This document shows, in pieces, positions 7,986 to 16,854 of a DNA stretch of 64,000 nucleotides; the first letter of the stretch is position 1; the number at the start of each line of letters is the position of its first letter. The position numbers and the translations under genes were made by a program. A model generated the notes under the pieces. The model was not told the origin of the DNA and did no database searches. It worked only from the letters and a program-made list of their open reading frames with translations. The DNA is from Alcanivorax sp. (GTDB taxonomy: Bacteria > Pseudomonadota > Gammaproteobacteria > Pseudomonadales > Alcanivoracaceae). Location of the stretch: positions 310,001 to 374,000 of the forward strand of contig NZ_CP051240.1 in NCBI RefSeq assembly GCF_017794965.1, given 5' to 3'.

Positions 7986-9320
7986 TTACAGAATATACCG
8001 GCTCAGGTCTTCGTCATCGGCCAGCTCGCCGAGATAGCGATCCACGGCTTGCGCGTCCAGTACCAGCGGTTTGTCGTGGTACTGGGTGGCCAGGTCGTCG
8101 GCGTCGAAGCTGATTTCCTCTAGCAGCTTTTCCATTACGGTGTGCAGGCGACGGGCGCCGATATTCTCGGTGCGCTCGTTGACCTGCCAGGCCACTTCAG
8201 CGATGCGACGGATACAGTCGTCGGTAATTTCCAGGTTCAGGCCTTCGGTGTCCAGCAGGGCCTTGTATTGCTCGGTGAGCGAGCATTTCGGCTCGGTGAG
8301 AATGCGCTGGAAATCTTCCGGGCTCAGGGCGCTGAGTTCCACCCGGATCGGCAGGCGACCCTGCAGCTCCGGGATCAAGTCGCTGGGCTTGGCCAGGTGG
8401 AAGGCGCCAGAAGCGATGAACAGGATGTGATCCGTTTTTACCATGCCGTACTTGGTGGATACGGTGCAGCCTTCGATCAGCGGCAGCAGATCGCGCTGCA
8501 CCCCTTCACGGGACACGTCGGTGCCACCGCTCTCGCCGCGCTTGGCCACCTTGTCGATCTCATCGATAAAGACGATGCCGTTGTTTTCCACGGCATCGAT
8601 GGCCTGCACTTTGAGTTCGTCTTCGTTGACATGGCGGGCGGCTTCTTCATCGCGGATCAGACGGTAGGCTTCACGCACTTTGAGCTTCTGGGTCTTGCGC
8701 TGCTGGTTGCCACCCATGCGGGAGAACATCTGCTGCAGCTGGCTGGTCATCTCTTCCATGCCCGGCGGGGTCATGATCTCGATGCCGGCCGGGTTGGCGG
8801 CCACATCGATGTCGATTTCCTTGTCGTCCAGTTCCCCTTCACGCAGCTTCTTGCGGAAGATCTGGCGGGTGGCGTTGTCGGTCTTGCTCTGTTCCTCGCC
8901 GCGGGCACTGGGCAGCAGGGCATCAAGGATGCGTTCTTCGGCGGCGTCATCCGCCTGGCTGCCGACCCGGGCAATGGCCTTTTCTCGCAGTAACTTGATG
9001 GCCATTTCTACCAGGTCGCGAATGATGGATTCCACATCACGGCCCACATAGCCCACTTCGGTGAACTTGGTGGCTTCCACTTTCAGGAAGGGGGCATCGG
9101 CCAGTTTGGCCAGGCGCCGGGCAATCTCGGTCTTGCCCACGCCGGTGGGGCCGATCATGAGAATGTTCTTGGGCGCGACTTCGGCGCGCATCTCGGCGGG
9201 CAACTGCATACGCCGCCAGCGGTTGCGCAGGGCCAGGGCAACGGATTTCTTGGCGGCGGACTGGCCGACAATGTGTTTGTTCAGCTCCTGAACAATTTCG
9301 CGCGGGGTCAGGTTGGACAT
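7986..9320 (-). CDS. hslU: ATP-dependent protease ATPase subunit HslU
   Basis: HslU is the hexameric AAA+ unfoldase that feeds the HslV protease. The 444-aa protein (E. coli 443) has Walker A GPTGVGKT at 57-64, Walker B with FIDEIDKV, the I-domain between them and the C-terminal tail ending in R-Y-I-L, which docks into HslV. It starts 4 nt after the hslV stop and shares its heat-shock-type promoter. Confidence 0.98.
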   Translation of the reverse strand: MSNLTPREIVQELNKHIVGQSAAKKSVALALRNRWRRMQLPAEMRAEVAPKNILMIGPTGVGKTEIARRLAKLADAPFLKVEATKFTEVGYVGRDVESIIRDLVEMAIKLLREKAIARVGSQADDAAEERILDALLPSARGEEQSKTDNATRQIFRKKLREGELDDKEIDIDVAANPAGIEIMTPPGMEEMTSQLQQMFSRMGGNQQRKTQKLKVREAYRLIRDEEAARHVNEDELKVQAIDAVENNGIVFIDEIDKVAKRGESGGTDVSREGVQRDLLPLIEGCTVSTKYGMVKTDHILFIASGAFHLAKPSDLIPELQGRLPIRVELSALSPEDFQRILTEPKCSLTEQYKALLDTEGLNLEITDDCIRRIAEVAWQVNERTENIGARRLHTVMEKLLEEISFDADDLATQYHDKPLVLDAQAVDRYLGELADDEDLSRYIL

Positions 9321-9324
9321 TGGA

Positions 9325-9849
9325 TTACCAGTTCAATTCTTCGATGGTTTGCTGTTGGTTGGTAAACACGCAGATGTCGCCGGCGATGGTCAGACTCTTC
9401 GCGACGATATCCTGGGCTTCCAGCTCGGTGTTATGCAGCAGGGCGGTGGCGGCGGCCTGGGCAAAGGGGCCGCCGGAGCCGATGGCGATCAGGTCATCTT
9501 CGGGTTCGATGACATCGCCATTGCCGGTGATGATCAGAGACGCTTCCTTGTCAGCCACGGCCAGCAGGGCCTCCAGGCGACGCAAGGCGCGGTCGGTGCG
9601 CCAGTCCTTGGCCAGCTCTACAGCAGCACGGACCAGATGGCCCTGGTGCTTTTCCAGCTGGGCTTCGAAGCGTTCGAACAGGGTGAAGGCGTCAGCGGTG
9701 CCGCCGGCAAAACCGGCAATCACCTTGCCGTGGTATAGCCGACGAACCTTGCGGGCATTCCCTTTCATGACGGTATTGCCCAGTGACACCTGGCCGTCAC
9801 CGCCGATAACAACGCTATTGCCGCGGCGTACGGATACAATCGTGGTCAC
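9325..9849 (-). CDS. hslV: ATP-dependent protease proteolytic subunit HslV
   Basis: HslV is the threonine protease of the HslUV complex. The 174-aa product begins M-T-T-I-V-S-V-R-R; Thr2 becomes the catalytic N-terminal nucleophile after Met removal. GDGQVSLG and AGGTADAF motifs are present. The start codon is GTG, with AAGGAG 7 nt upstream (9857-9862 on the complementary strand). A sigma-32-type promoter lies upstream at 9879-9906. Confidence 0.97.
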   Translation of the reverse strand: MTTIVSVRRGNSVVIGGDGQVSLGNTVMKGNARKVRRLYHGKVIAGFAGGTADAFTLFERFEAQLEKHQGHLVRAAVELAKDWRTDRALRRLEALLAVADKEASLIITGNGDVIEPEDDLIAIGSGGPFAQAAATALLHNTELEAQDIVAKSLTIAGDICVFTNQQQTIEELNW

Positions 9850-9878
9850 ATCAAACTCCTTTCATGGTGATTCTGCTG

Positions 9879-9906
9879 ATGTGGGGCTTGGGCGGGGGGA
9901 TTCAAG
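9879..9906 (-). promoter_or_regulatory. Sigma-32-type heat-shock promoter of hslVU
   Basis: Read on the minus strand, CTTGAA (9906-9901) is followed after 14 nt by CCCCACAT (9886-9879). This closely matches the established sigma-32 consensus (CTTGAAA, 11-16 nt, CCCCATNT). It stands about 30 nt before the hslV GTG, and hslVU is a classic RpoH-controlled operon. Confidence 0.8.
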
Positions 9907-9917
9907 CGTCGGAAAGC

Positions 9918-9952
9918 AGTTAATAGTGAATAGTTAACAGTGAATAGCTGCG
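9918..9952. repeat. Heptad array E (AGTTAAT/AGTGAAT words), no visible inverted partner
   Basis: Four consecutive 7-mers, AGTTAAT, AGTGAAT, AGTTAAC and AGTGAAT, occupy 9918-9945, followed by AGCTGCG. I found no inverted copy in the same 417-bp gap (9850-10266), which holds no gene. The words resemble those of the element at 57165-57259. Confidence 0.8.
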
Positions 9953-10033
9953 CGGGTTGGTGTCGTCGGGTCTGAAAGGCTGGTGGCCGCGCTCCGGCGT
10001 TGGGTGGATGCCGTTACCCGGAGGTGGAATTTG

Positions 10034-10103
10034 CTGTGGGAGCTTGCCTGCAAGCGATTCGGCATTGGTTGGAGGCTAATCGCTTGCAGGCAAGCTCCCA
10101 CAG
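10034..10103. repeat. REP-like inverted pair
   Basis: CTGTGGGAGCTTGCCTGCAA (from 10034) and its exact inverse ending at 10103 face each other across about 22 nt. The word is of the Pseudomonas REP type. It lies in the non-coding gap between hslV and ftsN. Confidence 0.88.
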
Positions 10104-10135
10104 AGGGGGTGCGTATTGTTTTTGTTGCACGCAAA

Positions 10136-10214
10136 CGTGTTGCGAGTCACGGGTAACGATAAGCAATATTTCCGGTTTTCGAAACTCGTTACTCGCGACT
10201 CGCTGCTGTTGCCT
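10136..10214. repeat. Heptad-arm inverted repeat D1 (CGxGTxA / CGxxACT words)
   Basis: The left arm reads CGTGTTG, CGAGTCA, CGGGTAA, CGATAAG from 10136; the right arm reads CGAAACT, CGTTACT, CGCGACT, CGCTGCT from 10180. The two arms are imperfect inverses and both keep the 7-nt period. Confidence 0.75.
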
Positions 10215-10233
10215 TGATGGCCGTCGCGGCTTT

Positions 10234-10266
10234 GCGTCGGGCGTCAGGCATCCAGCGTCAGGCGGC
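10234..10266. repeat. Heptad array D2 (GCGTC words) abutting ftsN stop
   Basis: GCGTC, GCGTC, GCATC, GCGTC and GCGGC begin at 10234, 10241, 10248, 10255 and 10262, a strict 7-nt period that ends directly at the ftsN stop codon (10267-10269). No inverted partner is seen in the same gap. Confidence 0.8.
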
Positions 10267-10902
10267 CTATTTTTTCATCTTGATCGGCAGGGTTTCGATG
10301 CCGTTGCTGGCCAGTTGGTCCTGGGCGCGGTGCATGGCATTGAGGTTGTTGTAGGGGCCGATCATGACCCGGTGCCAGCTGTCGCCGCTTTCCAGATCCA
10401 CGGACTGGATAGAGGCTTCGAAGCCTTTCAGGATCAATTCGGCACGACGACGGTCCGCATCCTCGTTGCGCCGGAAGCTGCCCGCCTGGAGCAGGTATTT
10501 TTCATTGCTGTTGCGGGTGCCAGACTCCGTGCTGGTCTGACGCGGGGTGTCCTTGGGCTTGCGAGTGGCCGTATTCCGTGTGCCGGTGTCAGATTCGTTT
10601 TGCGGCACAATGACTTCCATCTTCGGCAGCACCGCATAGAAATCGAATTGCGGTGAATCATCCCCGGTTTGGGGCTCCTCCTGCTTTGCCGCCGGTTTCT
10701 CTGTCTGCGCTTTCGGCTTGTTGGTGCCGGCGATGGGTTTGCCGCCCTGCTGCAGCTGGGTGTTGCCCAGATGAAACAGGAACGCGATGAAAAGCCCCAC
10801 CATCAGGCCGGTAAACAGCCATACCCAGCCGGGTACCTGTCGTTGTGCTTTCTTCTTTTTGGCGGGGCTGCGGCTGGCGCCCCGTCGGGTGTTCTTCGCC
10901 AT
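10267..10902 (-). CDS. ftsN: Cell-division protein FtsN-like, SPOR domain
   Basis: This 211-aa bitopic membrane protein has a short basic cytoplasmic tail (KKKK near residue 15), a transmembrane helix at about 24-44, a Gln/Pro/Lys-rich periplasmic linker and a C-terminal SPOR domain (last 80 residues, with YLLQAGSFRRNEDADRRRAEL and HRVMIGPY) that binds denuded septal peptidoglycan. FtsN activates septal wall synthesis. It is followed upstream by argS and priA, the usual priA-argS-ftsN-hslVU order of this group. Confidence 0.9.
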   Translation of the reverse strand: MAKNTRRGASRSPAKKKKAQRQVPGWVWLFTGLMVGLFIAFLFHLGNTQLQQGGKPIAGTNKPKAQTEKPAAKQEEPQTGDDSPQFDFYAVLPKMEVIVPQNESDTGTRNTATRKPKDTPRQTSTESGTRNSNEKYLLQAGSFRRNEDADRRRAELILKGFEASIQSVDLESGDSWHRVMIGPYNNLNAMHRAQDQLASNGIETLPIKMKK

Positions 10903-10933
10903 GGTCCTTCCTGGGATTGCGTCGGGGTGTCAG

Positions 10934-12688
10934 TTACATCCGTTCGAGTGGCGTCAGGCCCAGCAGTTCCATGCCCTGTTTCAGGGTGCGGGCAGTCAAT
11001 GCGGCCAGTTTCAGGCGGCTCTGCTTGAGGGCCTCATCCTCGCTGTTGAGGATCGGGCAGTGCTCGTAGAAGCTGGAGAACAGGCCTGCCAGCTCATACA
11101 GGTAAAGGCACAGCAGGTTGGGCAGGCCCTTGTCAGCCACACTCTGCAGGACTTCGCCGAATTGCACCAGTCGTGCAGCCAGCGCTTGTTCTGCCTCTTC
11201 CTGAAGCTGGAACGGGCCGCTGACCTGGCTCATGTCCAGCTCGGCCTTGCGGAAGATGCTGGCTACCCGGGTGTAGGCGTAGAGTAGATAGGGTGCCGTG
11301 TTGCCCTCAAAGCTGAGCATCTGATCGAAGTTGAAGATGTAATCGCTGCTGCGGTTCTTGGACAGATCCGCATATTTTACTGCGCCAATACCCACGGCAC
11401 GGGCAATGCTGCGCAGTTCCTCTTCGTCCAGCTGCGGGTTTTTTTCCTTCACCAGCGCATAAGCACGCTCTTCGGCCTCGTTGAGCAGGTCGATGAGCTT
11501 GACGGTGCCGCCATCACGGGTCTTGAACGGGCGACCGTCCGGGCCGTTCATGGTGCCAAAGCCCATGTGCGACAGCTCGGTGCTTTCCGGTACGAAGCCG
11601 GCCAGCTTGGAGAGACTGAACATCTGCTGGAAGTGCAGGGCCTGGCGTTGGTCTACGAAGTAGAGCATGCGGTCCGCACCCAGGGTGTTGGCGCGGTAGC
11701 GCAGGGCGGCTAGATCCGTGGTGGCATAGAGATAGCCCCCATCAGCTTTCTGCACGATGACTGGCAGAGGGTCGCCGTCCTTGTTCTTGTACTCGTCCAT
11801 GAACACGCACTGGGCACCCTGGTCTTCGCTGAGCAGGCCTTTGGCATCCAGATCGGCGACAACCTGGGACAGGTCGTCGTTGTAGGCGCTTTCACCGCGC
11901 ACGTCATCAGCGGTCAGGCTGACACCGAGGCGATCGTAAACTGCCTGGCAGTGGCTCAGGGAGACGCTGTTGAACTCGCTCCACAACTTCAGGCATTCCG
12001 GGTCATGGGCCTGCAGTTTGACCACCAGGCCGCGGGCGCGGGTGGCGAACTCTTCGGATTCGTCAAAGCGCTGCTTGGCGGCGCGATAGAAGCCTTCCAG
12101 GTCGCTCAGTTCGCTGGACAGTTCCGCGGCGCTTTCTTCGTGTTTCTGCTCGTCCAGATAGGCCAGCAGCATGCCGAACTGGGTGCCCCAGTCGCCCACG
12201 TGATTCTGGCGTACCACCTTGTGGCCAAGGAATTCCAGGGTGCGCACCACGGCATCACCGATGATGGAGGAGCGCAGATGCCCCACGTGCATTTCCTTGG
12301 CCAGGTTGGGGGAAGAGTAATCCACCACCACGGTCTGCGCCTGCTCCGGACGGGCCACGGACAGATGTTCGTCGCCCAGGGCCTGATCCAGCAGACTGTT
12401 GAGCCAGTCGCTGGCCTGGAAGAAATTGATGAAGCCGGGGCCGGCGATTTCGGTTTTGGCGATGGCGCTGTCCTGGGGCAGGGCGGCAATCACCTTTTCG
12501 GCCAGATCGCGGGGCTTCATGCCGGCAGGCTTGGCCAGCATCAGGGCGATATTGGTAGCGAAATCACCGTGGCTCTTGTCCTTGGTGCGGTCGATTTGCA
12601 CCGGGCGCTTGGCATCGGCGGGCAGAGTGCCGTCGGCAATCAGGGTGTCGAGGGCGTCTTCAATCAGGGTAATCAGGCGTTCTTTCAT
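10934..12688 (-). CDS. argS: Arginyl-tRNA synthetase
   Basis: ArgS charges tRNA-Arg. The 584-aa protein (E. coli 577) has an N-terminal Add-1-type domain, the class I HIGH motif as HVGHLRSSIIGD, and a C-terminal DALR anticodon-binding domain (YAYTRVASIFRK to LTPLERM). As in many ArgRS the KMSK loop is degenerate. The ATG at 12688 (MKERLITLIED) is chosen; the 26 extra codons of open frame upstream have no similarity and run into a repeat element. Confidence 0.97.
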   Translation of the reverse strand: MKERLITLIEDALDTLIADGTLPADAKRPVQIDRTKDKSHGDFATNIALMLAKPAGMKPRDLAEKVIAALPQDSAIAKTEIAGPGFINFFQASDWLNSLLDQALGDEHLSVARPEQAQTVVVDYSSPNLAKEMHVGHLRSSIIGDAVVRTLEFLGHKVVRQNHVGDWGTQFGMLLAYLDEQKHEESAAELSSELSDLEGFYRAAKQRFDESEEFATRARGLVVKLQAHDPECLKLWSEFNSVSLSHCQAVYDRLGVSLTADDVRGESAYNDDLSQVVADLDAKGLLSEDQGAQCVFMDEYKNKDGDPLPVIVQKADGGYLYATTDLAALRYRANTLGADRMLYFVDQRQALHFQQMFSLSKLAGFVPESTELSHMGFGTMNGPDGRPFKTRDGGTVKLIDLLNEAEERAYALVKEKNPQLDEEELRSIARAVGIGAVKYADLSKNRSSDYIFNFDQMLSFEGNTAPYLLYAYTRVASIFRKAELDMSQVSGPFQLQEEAEQALAARLVQFGEVLQSVADKGLPNLLCLYLYELAGLFSSFYEHCPILNSEDEALKQSRLKLAALTARTLKQGMELLGLTPLERM

Positions 12689-12743
12689 GGGGTCCGTCGG
12701 GGCCGTTTGACTGGCCGGCGATTGTACGGGAAAAGGGCTGGTT

Positions 12744-12819
12744 ACGCAGCACGCAACACGCATCACGCATCACGCGGGGCTTTGGCGTGTTGCGTGGAGC
12801 ATGCTGCGTGATGCGTTGT
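12744..12819. repeat. Heptad-arm inverted repeat B (ACGC/GCGT words)
   Basis: ACGC occurs at 12744, 12751, 12758, 12765 and 12772; GCGT or GCAT occurs at 12785, 12792, 12799, 12806 and 12813. This is five units per arm, exactly 7 nt apart in both, and inverted with respect to each other. The right arm touches the priA stop codon at 12819. Confidence 0.9.
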
Positions 12820-14993
12820 CACAGCATATCAATCGGATCCACATCCACGTGCCAGCGGCACTGGCGGGCCTGGGGCAGGCTGCGGGCGGTGGCCAGAAGG
12901 GCGTCCAGGGTCTGGTGTAGCGGGCCGCGCTGGGGGCTTTGCAATAGCAGTTGGGCGCGGTAGCGGCCGGCGCGTTTTTCCATGGGGGCGGGTACCGGGC
13001 CAAGCACATTCACCCCGGGGGCGACCTGCTGCACGGCCAGCTCCTGCAGGAAGTTCATGGCCTTGCCCAGGGTCATGGCCTCGCAGCGAAACAGGGCCAG
13101 ATGACCAAACGGTGGCAGGGCGGCCATGCGCCGCTCTTCCAGCAGGGCACTGGCCAGGGCGGGGTAGTCGCCGCTGGCGGCCAGCTGCAGCAGATGGTGG
13201 TCCGGGTGTCGGCTTTGCAGCAGTACCCGGCCCTTGCCTTCCCGGCCGCTGCGGCCGGCCACCTGCAGCAGCAGCTGGGCGGCTTGCTCCGGGCCGCGGA
13301 AGTCGGCACTGAGAAAACCGGCGTCCATATCCAGAATGACCGCCAGGGCCAGCTTCGGGAAATGGTGACCCTTGGCAAGCATCTGAGTGCCCACCAGTAC
13401 GGCCGGTTCCCCCTTGCGGATGGTGGCCAGTTTGGCGTCCAGTTCGCCCTTGCGCCGGGTGGCGTCCCGGTCCACCCGAATGATGGGTACGGGCAGGGAC
13501 TGTTCCAGCAGTTCAGTGAGCTTTTCGGTACCACTACCGGCTTCATGGATGGCGCTGGAGCCGCAGTCCGGGCAGCGGGCCGGGACGCGCTGTTGGCTGT
13601 CGCAGTGATGGCAGCGCAGGCTGTTCTCGCTGCGGTGCCAGGTAAGGAAGCTGTCGCAGCGTTTGCATTCCGCCTGCCAGCCGCAGTCCTGGCAGAGAAT
13701 CATGGGGGCGTAGCCGCGCCGGTTGATGAACACCAGGGCCTGGTTGCCGTCGTTGACGCATTGCTTGATAGCCTGCAGGGAGGTGGGCAGCAAGGGCTGA
13801 TTGGGGGGCGCCAGGGTGCCGTCCAGAATCTCGATGTGCGGGCGTTGTTGTTCGGTGGCCCGGCGCGTCAGTTTCAGCCAGCTGAAACGACCGTCGCGGG
13901 CCAGCTGCAGGGTTTCCAGGGAAGGGGTTGCGCTGCCCAGCACCACCGGGATGTCCAGCTGTTGGGCGCGCCAGGTGGCCAGGTCGCGGGCATGGTAGCG
14001 AAAGCCATCCTGTTGTTTTAGCGAGCCATCGTGGGCTTCGTCGACGATGATCAGGCCGGCTTGATCCAGTGGCGTGAAGATGGCCGAACGTGTACCGATG
14101 ATGATTCGCGCCTTGCCATCCCGGGCCGCCAGCCAGTTGTCCAGGCGCTCACGGTCGGTGAGGCCGGAGTGCAGGGTGACGACGGGTACGCCGAAGCGTT
14201 GGCGAAAGCGTTGTACGGTCTGTGGTGTCAGGCCGATTTCCGGCACCAGTACCAGCACCTGTTTACCGCTGGCCAGTACCGGCGCCATGGCCTGCAGATA
14301 CACCTCGGTCTTGCCGCTGCCAGTAATGCCATCGAGAAGAAAGGGCGTGAAACCACTGGCATCCTGGATGGCATGAATGGCAGTGCGCTGTTCTCCGTTG
14401 GCCGGCAATGGGGGTTCGGCGAGCACTTCCCTCGGGGTCGGCATCGGTGTGTCCAGCAGGATCTGCTCTGCCCATCCCTTGTCACGCAGACTGGCCAGCG
14501 CTTGCGGGCTCACTTCCAGAGCGCCCAGCATGGCGCTGCTGAGCCCCTTGGGGTGTTCTCTCAGTACCTGCAGGGCCTGGAGTTGCCGGGGCGCGCGCCG
14601 GACCTGATCGTCATGGACGTGCTGGCCGCGCTCGGTCAGCTGCCAGCGTTTTTCCTGGCTGGCTTGCGGGTCGTTACCCTGGCGCAGCAGGGCAGGCAGG
14701 GCGTCGCTGAGCACTTCGCCCAGAGGGTAGTGGTAGTAGCGAGAGGCCCTTTCACACAATGCATACAGTTCGGCGGGTATAACTGGAGTGGTGTCGAGAA
14801 CGGTGTTGATGGCTTTGAGCTTCGGGTAGTCGCTGTTGCCGTGTCCGTGGACCACGCCGATCAGGGTGCGCTGCCCAAATGGTACCTGTACACGGCAGCC
14901 CTGTGAGGGCGGTTCACTGCCTTTGTAGAGATAGTCGAACAACCCTGGCAGGGGAACCGGCAGGGCAATTTGCAGTGTGGGTCGGGCTGACAC
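12819..14993 (-). CDS. priA: Primosomal replication-restart helicase PriA
   Basis: PriA is the 3'-to-5' helicase that reloads the replisome at stalled forks. The 724-aa protein (E. coli 732) has the N-terminal DNA-binding domain (PLPGLFDYLYKG), Walker A GITGSGKTEVY, a DEAH box (VDEAHDGS), and the cysteine-rich zinc module between helicase lobes (CQDCGWQAECKRC, CHHCDSQQRVPARCPDCG). The start is GTG at 14993. Confidence 0.97.
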   Translation of the reverse strand: MSARPTLQIALPVPLPGLFDYLYKGSEPPSQGCRVQVPFGQRTLIGVVHGHGNSDYPKLKAINTVLDTTPVIPAELYALCERASRYYHYPLGEVLSDALPALLRQGNDPQASQEKRWQLTERGQHVHDDQVRRAPRQLQALQVLREHPKGLSSAMLGALEVSPQALASLRDKGWAEQILLDTPMPTPREVLAEPPLPANGEQRTAIHAIQDASGFTPFLLDGITGSGKTEVYLQAMAPVLASGKQVLVLVPEIGLTPQTVQRFRQRFGVPVVTLHSGLTDRERLDNWLAARDGKARIIIGTRSAIFTPLDQAGLIIVDEAHDGSLKQQDGFRYHARDLATWRAQQLDIPVVLGSATPSLETLQLARDGRFSWLKLTRRATEQQRPHIEILDGTLAPPNQPLLPTSLQAIKQCVNDGNQALVFINRRGYAPMILCQDCGWQAECKRCDSFLTWHRSENSLRCHHCDSQQRVPARCPDCGSSAIHEAGSGTEKLTELLEQSLPVPIIRVDRDATRRKGELDAKLATIRKGEPAVLVGTQMLAKGHHFPKLALAVILDMDAGFLSADFRGPEQAAQLLLQVAGRSGREGKGRVLLQSRHPDHHLLQLAASGDYPALASALLEERRMAALPPFGHLALFRCEAMTLGKAMNFLQELAVQQVAPGVNVLGPVPAPMEKRAGRYRAQLLLQSPQRGPLHQTLDALLATARSLPQARQCRWHVDVDPIDML

Positions 14994-15041
14994 GAGGGTT
15001 CCTGGTATCGGGTGGTTCTGGCGGCAACGATGCCGCGGCGC

Positions 15042-15069
15042 TTGCGGATTGGGGCCAAGCTGCTATGAT
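15042..15069 (+). promoter_or_regulatory. Sigma-70-type promoter of rpmE
   Basis: TTGCGG (15042-15047) and TATGAT (15064-15069) are separated by 16 nt, about 78 nt before the rpmE ATG and divergent from priA (GTG at 14993). Confidence 0.6.
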
Positions 15070-15146
15070 TCGCCTTCTTTTTTACAGACGCAAGCCGTGT
15101 GGTGCCTGTCGGAGAGGCAGGTAGCGACACATACCGGAGCAAGACC

Positions 15147-15365
15147 ATGAAAGCAGAGATCCATCCCGAATACCAGGCAGCTACCTATACCTGTAGCTGT
15201 GGCAACGTGATCGAGAGCCGTTCCACCCGTGCGGGTGACATGTCTCTGGACGTATGTTCTGCCTGCCATCCTTTCTACACCGGCAAGCAGAAGCAGGCTG
15301 ACAGCGGCGGCCAGATCGACAAGTTCAAGCAGCGTTTCGGCGTGATGCGCAGCAAGAAAGGTTAA
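15147..15365 (+). CDS. rpmE: 50S ribosomal protein L31 (zinc-binding form)
   Basis: This 72-aa ribosomal protein bL31 has the zinc-ligand cysteines in the C+ arrangement (C16, C18, C37, C40), so it is the zinc-containing rather than the zinc-free paralogue. The ATG at 15147 with GGAGC upstream matches the family start; the 16 codons of open frame before it are not coding. It is a single-gene unit with its own promoter and terminator. Confidence 0.97.
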   Translation: MKAEIHPEYQAATYTCSCGNVIESRSTRAGDMSLDVCSACHPFYTGKQKQADSGGQIDKFKQRFGVMRSKKG

Positions 15366-15392
15366 ACACCTCTCTTCGCCACATCATGACCC

Positions 15393-15421
15393 GCAAAAAG
15401 CACCCTCAGGGTGCTTTTTGC
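15393..15421 (+). terminator. Rho-independent terminator of rpmE
   Basis: The hairpin AGCACCC-tca-GGGTGCT is flanked by AAAAA and TTTTT tracts 28 nt after the rpmE stop. The sequence is symmetrical enough to act in both directions. Confidence 0.92.
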
Positions 15422-15477
15422 TTTATTGACCTTGCGTACACAGTGTATATCCCTCACAGGGACCAGCGGAGACCACC

Positions 15478-16752
15478 ATGTCCGAGGATTTGAAAGCGGC
15501 GGCTTTGGAATATCATGCCAAGCCGCGCCCCGGGAAGATCAGTGTTGAGGTGACCAAGCCGGCGGCGACCAGTCGCGACCTGAGTCTGGCCTACAGCCCG
15601 GGTGTGGCAGAGCCGGTGCGCGAGATCGCGCGGGAGCCGGAGCTGGCATACCGTTTTACCTCCAAGGGTAACCTGGTGGCGGTGATCAGTGATGGCACGG
15701 CCATTCTGGGCCTGGGCAACCTGGGGGCACTGGCCTCCAAGCCGGTGATGGAAGGCAAGGGGATTCTGTTCAAGTTGTTTGCGGGTATCGATGTGTTCGA
15801 TATCGAGGTGGACTCCGAGGACTCCCAGGCCTTCATCGATACCGTGATGCGCATCCATCGCACCTTTGGTGGCATCAATCTGGAAGATATCCGTGCCCCG
15901 GAATGCTTCGAGATCGAGCGGATCCTGAAGGAGCAGTGTGATGTGCCGGTTTTCCACGATGACCAGCACGGTACCGCTATTGTGGTCTGTGCGGGCCTGA
16001 TCAATGCGTTGGAAATCCAGAAGAAGCGCATCGAGGACATCAAGGTGGTATGCGTGGGCGCAGGTGCGGCGGGCGTAGCGTCGGTACGGCTGCTTATCGA
16101 AATGGGCGCACGCAAGGAAAATATCCTGGTGCTGGACCGAAAGGGGGTGATCCACAGCCGCCGTGACGACCTGAACCAGTACAAGGCGGCGCTGGCCAAC
16201 GATACCAGCAAGCGCACTCTGGATGATGCCATCGAGGGTGCGGATGTGTTCATCGGGGTGTCCGGTCCCGATACGCTGACACCGGAAATGGTCAAGAAGA
16301 TGGCCGACAAGCCGGTGATCTTTGCACTGGCCAACCCGGATCCGGAAATTCGCCCGGAAGTGGCCAAGGCGGCCCGTGCCGATGCCATTGTGGCCACCGG
16401 TCGCTCCGATTTTCCCAATCAGGTGAACAATGTGCTGTGTTTCCCGTACATGTTCCGTGGCGCCCTGGATGTGCGTTCCACCTCGATCAATGAGGAAATG
16501 AAGATCGCCGCCGTGCACGCCATTGCTGAGCTGGTACGCACGGCGCCGCCCCAGGAGGTGCTGGATGCCTACGGTGGTGAGCCGCTGACCTTCGGTGCTG
16601 ACTACATCATCCCCAAGCCCAACGACCCTCGTCTGCTGGGCACGGTGTCGGCAGCAGTGGCCAAGGCGGCGGTGGATAGCGGAGTGGCCCGCAAGGGGTA
16701 CCCGTCCCACTACCCGCTCAACTCCCTGGACGAGATCTTCCCGGAGTTGTGA
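15478..16752 (+). CDS. Malic enzyme, short form without PTA domain
   Basis: The enzyme decarboxylates malate to pyruvate with reduction of NAD(P). The 424-aa protein has the malic-enzyme signature SLAYSPGVAEP near residue 36, Lys in GKGILFKLFAGID, the metal-binding FHDDQHGTA, and a Rossmann motif GAGAAGVASVRLL. It lacks the C-terminal phosphotransacetylase-like domain that makes E. coli MaeB about 759 aa. Cofactor preference cannot be read safely. It follows rpmE but is separated by a terminator. In Pseudomonas a malic enzyme also occupies the rpmE-ponA interval. Confidence 0.92.
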   Translation: MSEDLKAAALEYHAKPRPGKISVEVTKPAATSRDLSLAYSPGVAEPVREIAREPELAYRFTSKGNLVAVISDGTAILGLGNLGALASKPVMEGKGILFKLFAGIDVFDIEVDSEDSQAFIDTVMRIHRTFGGINLEDIRAPECFEIERILKEQCDVPVFHDDQHGTAIVVCAGLINALEIQKKRIEDIKVVCVGAGAAGVASVRLLIEMGARKENILVLDRKGVIHSRRDDLNQYKAALANDTSKRTLDDAIEGADVFIGVSGPDTLTPEMVKKMADKPVIFALANPDPEIRPEVAKAARADAIVATGRSDFPNQVNNVLCFPYMFRGALDVRSTSINEEMKIAAVHAIAELVRTAPPQEVLDAYGGEPLTFGADYIIPKPNDPRLLGTVSAAVAKAAVDSGVARKGYPSHYPLNSLDEIFPEL

Positions 16753-16753
16753 G

Positions 16754-16851
16754 GACGCTGGACGCCTGAGGCCAGACGCCTGACGAAAAAAACCGCCCCG
16801 AAGGGCGGTTTTTTTATGCCTTCACGTCCGGCATCGGGCGTCCGGCATCCA
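16754..16851. repeat. Heptad-arm inverted repeat C (GACGC/GCGTC words)
   Basis: GACGC-type words start at 16754, 16761, 16768, 16775 and 16782; inverse GCGTC/GCATC-type words start at 16824, 16831, 16838 and 16845. The arms enclose a terminator. The left arm begins 2 nt after the maeB-type stop and the right arm ends next to the ponA stop. Confidence 0.9.
16786..16816. terminator. Bidirectional rho-independent terminator between malic enzyme and ponA
   Basis: The stem CCGCCC-cgaa-GGGCGG is flanked by seven A and seven T residues, so it can serve both converging genes. It sits in the centre of heptad element C. Confidence 0.93.
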
Positions 16852-16854
16852 GCT

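Noticed and set aside
15426..15450. Possible promoter (TTGACC and TGTATA) for the malic enzyme
   Set aside because: The spacing of 12-14 nt is too short for a normal sigma-70 promoter.
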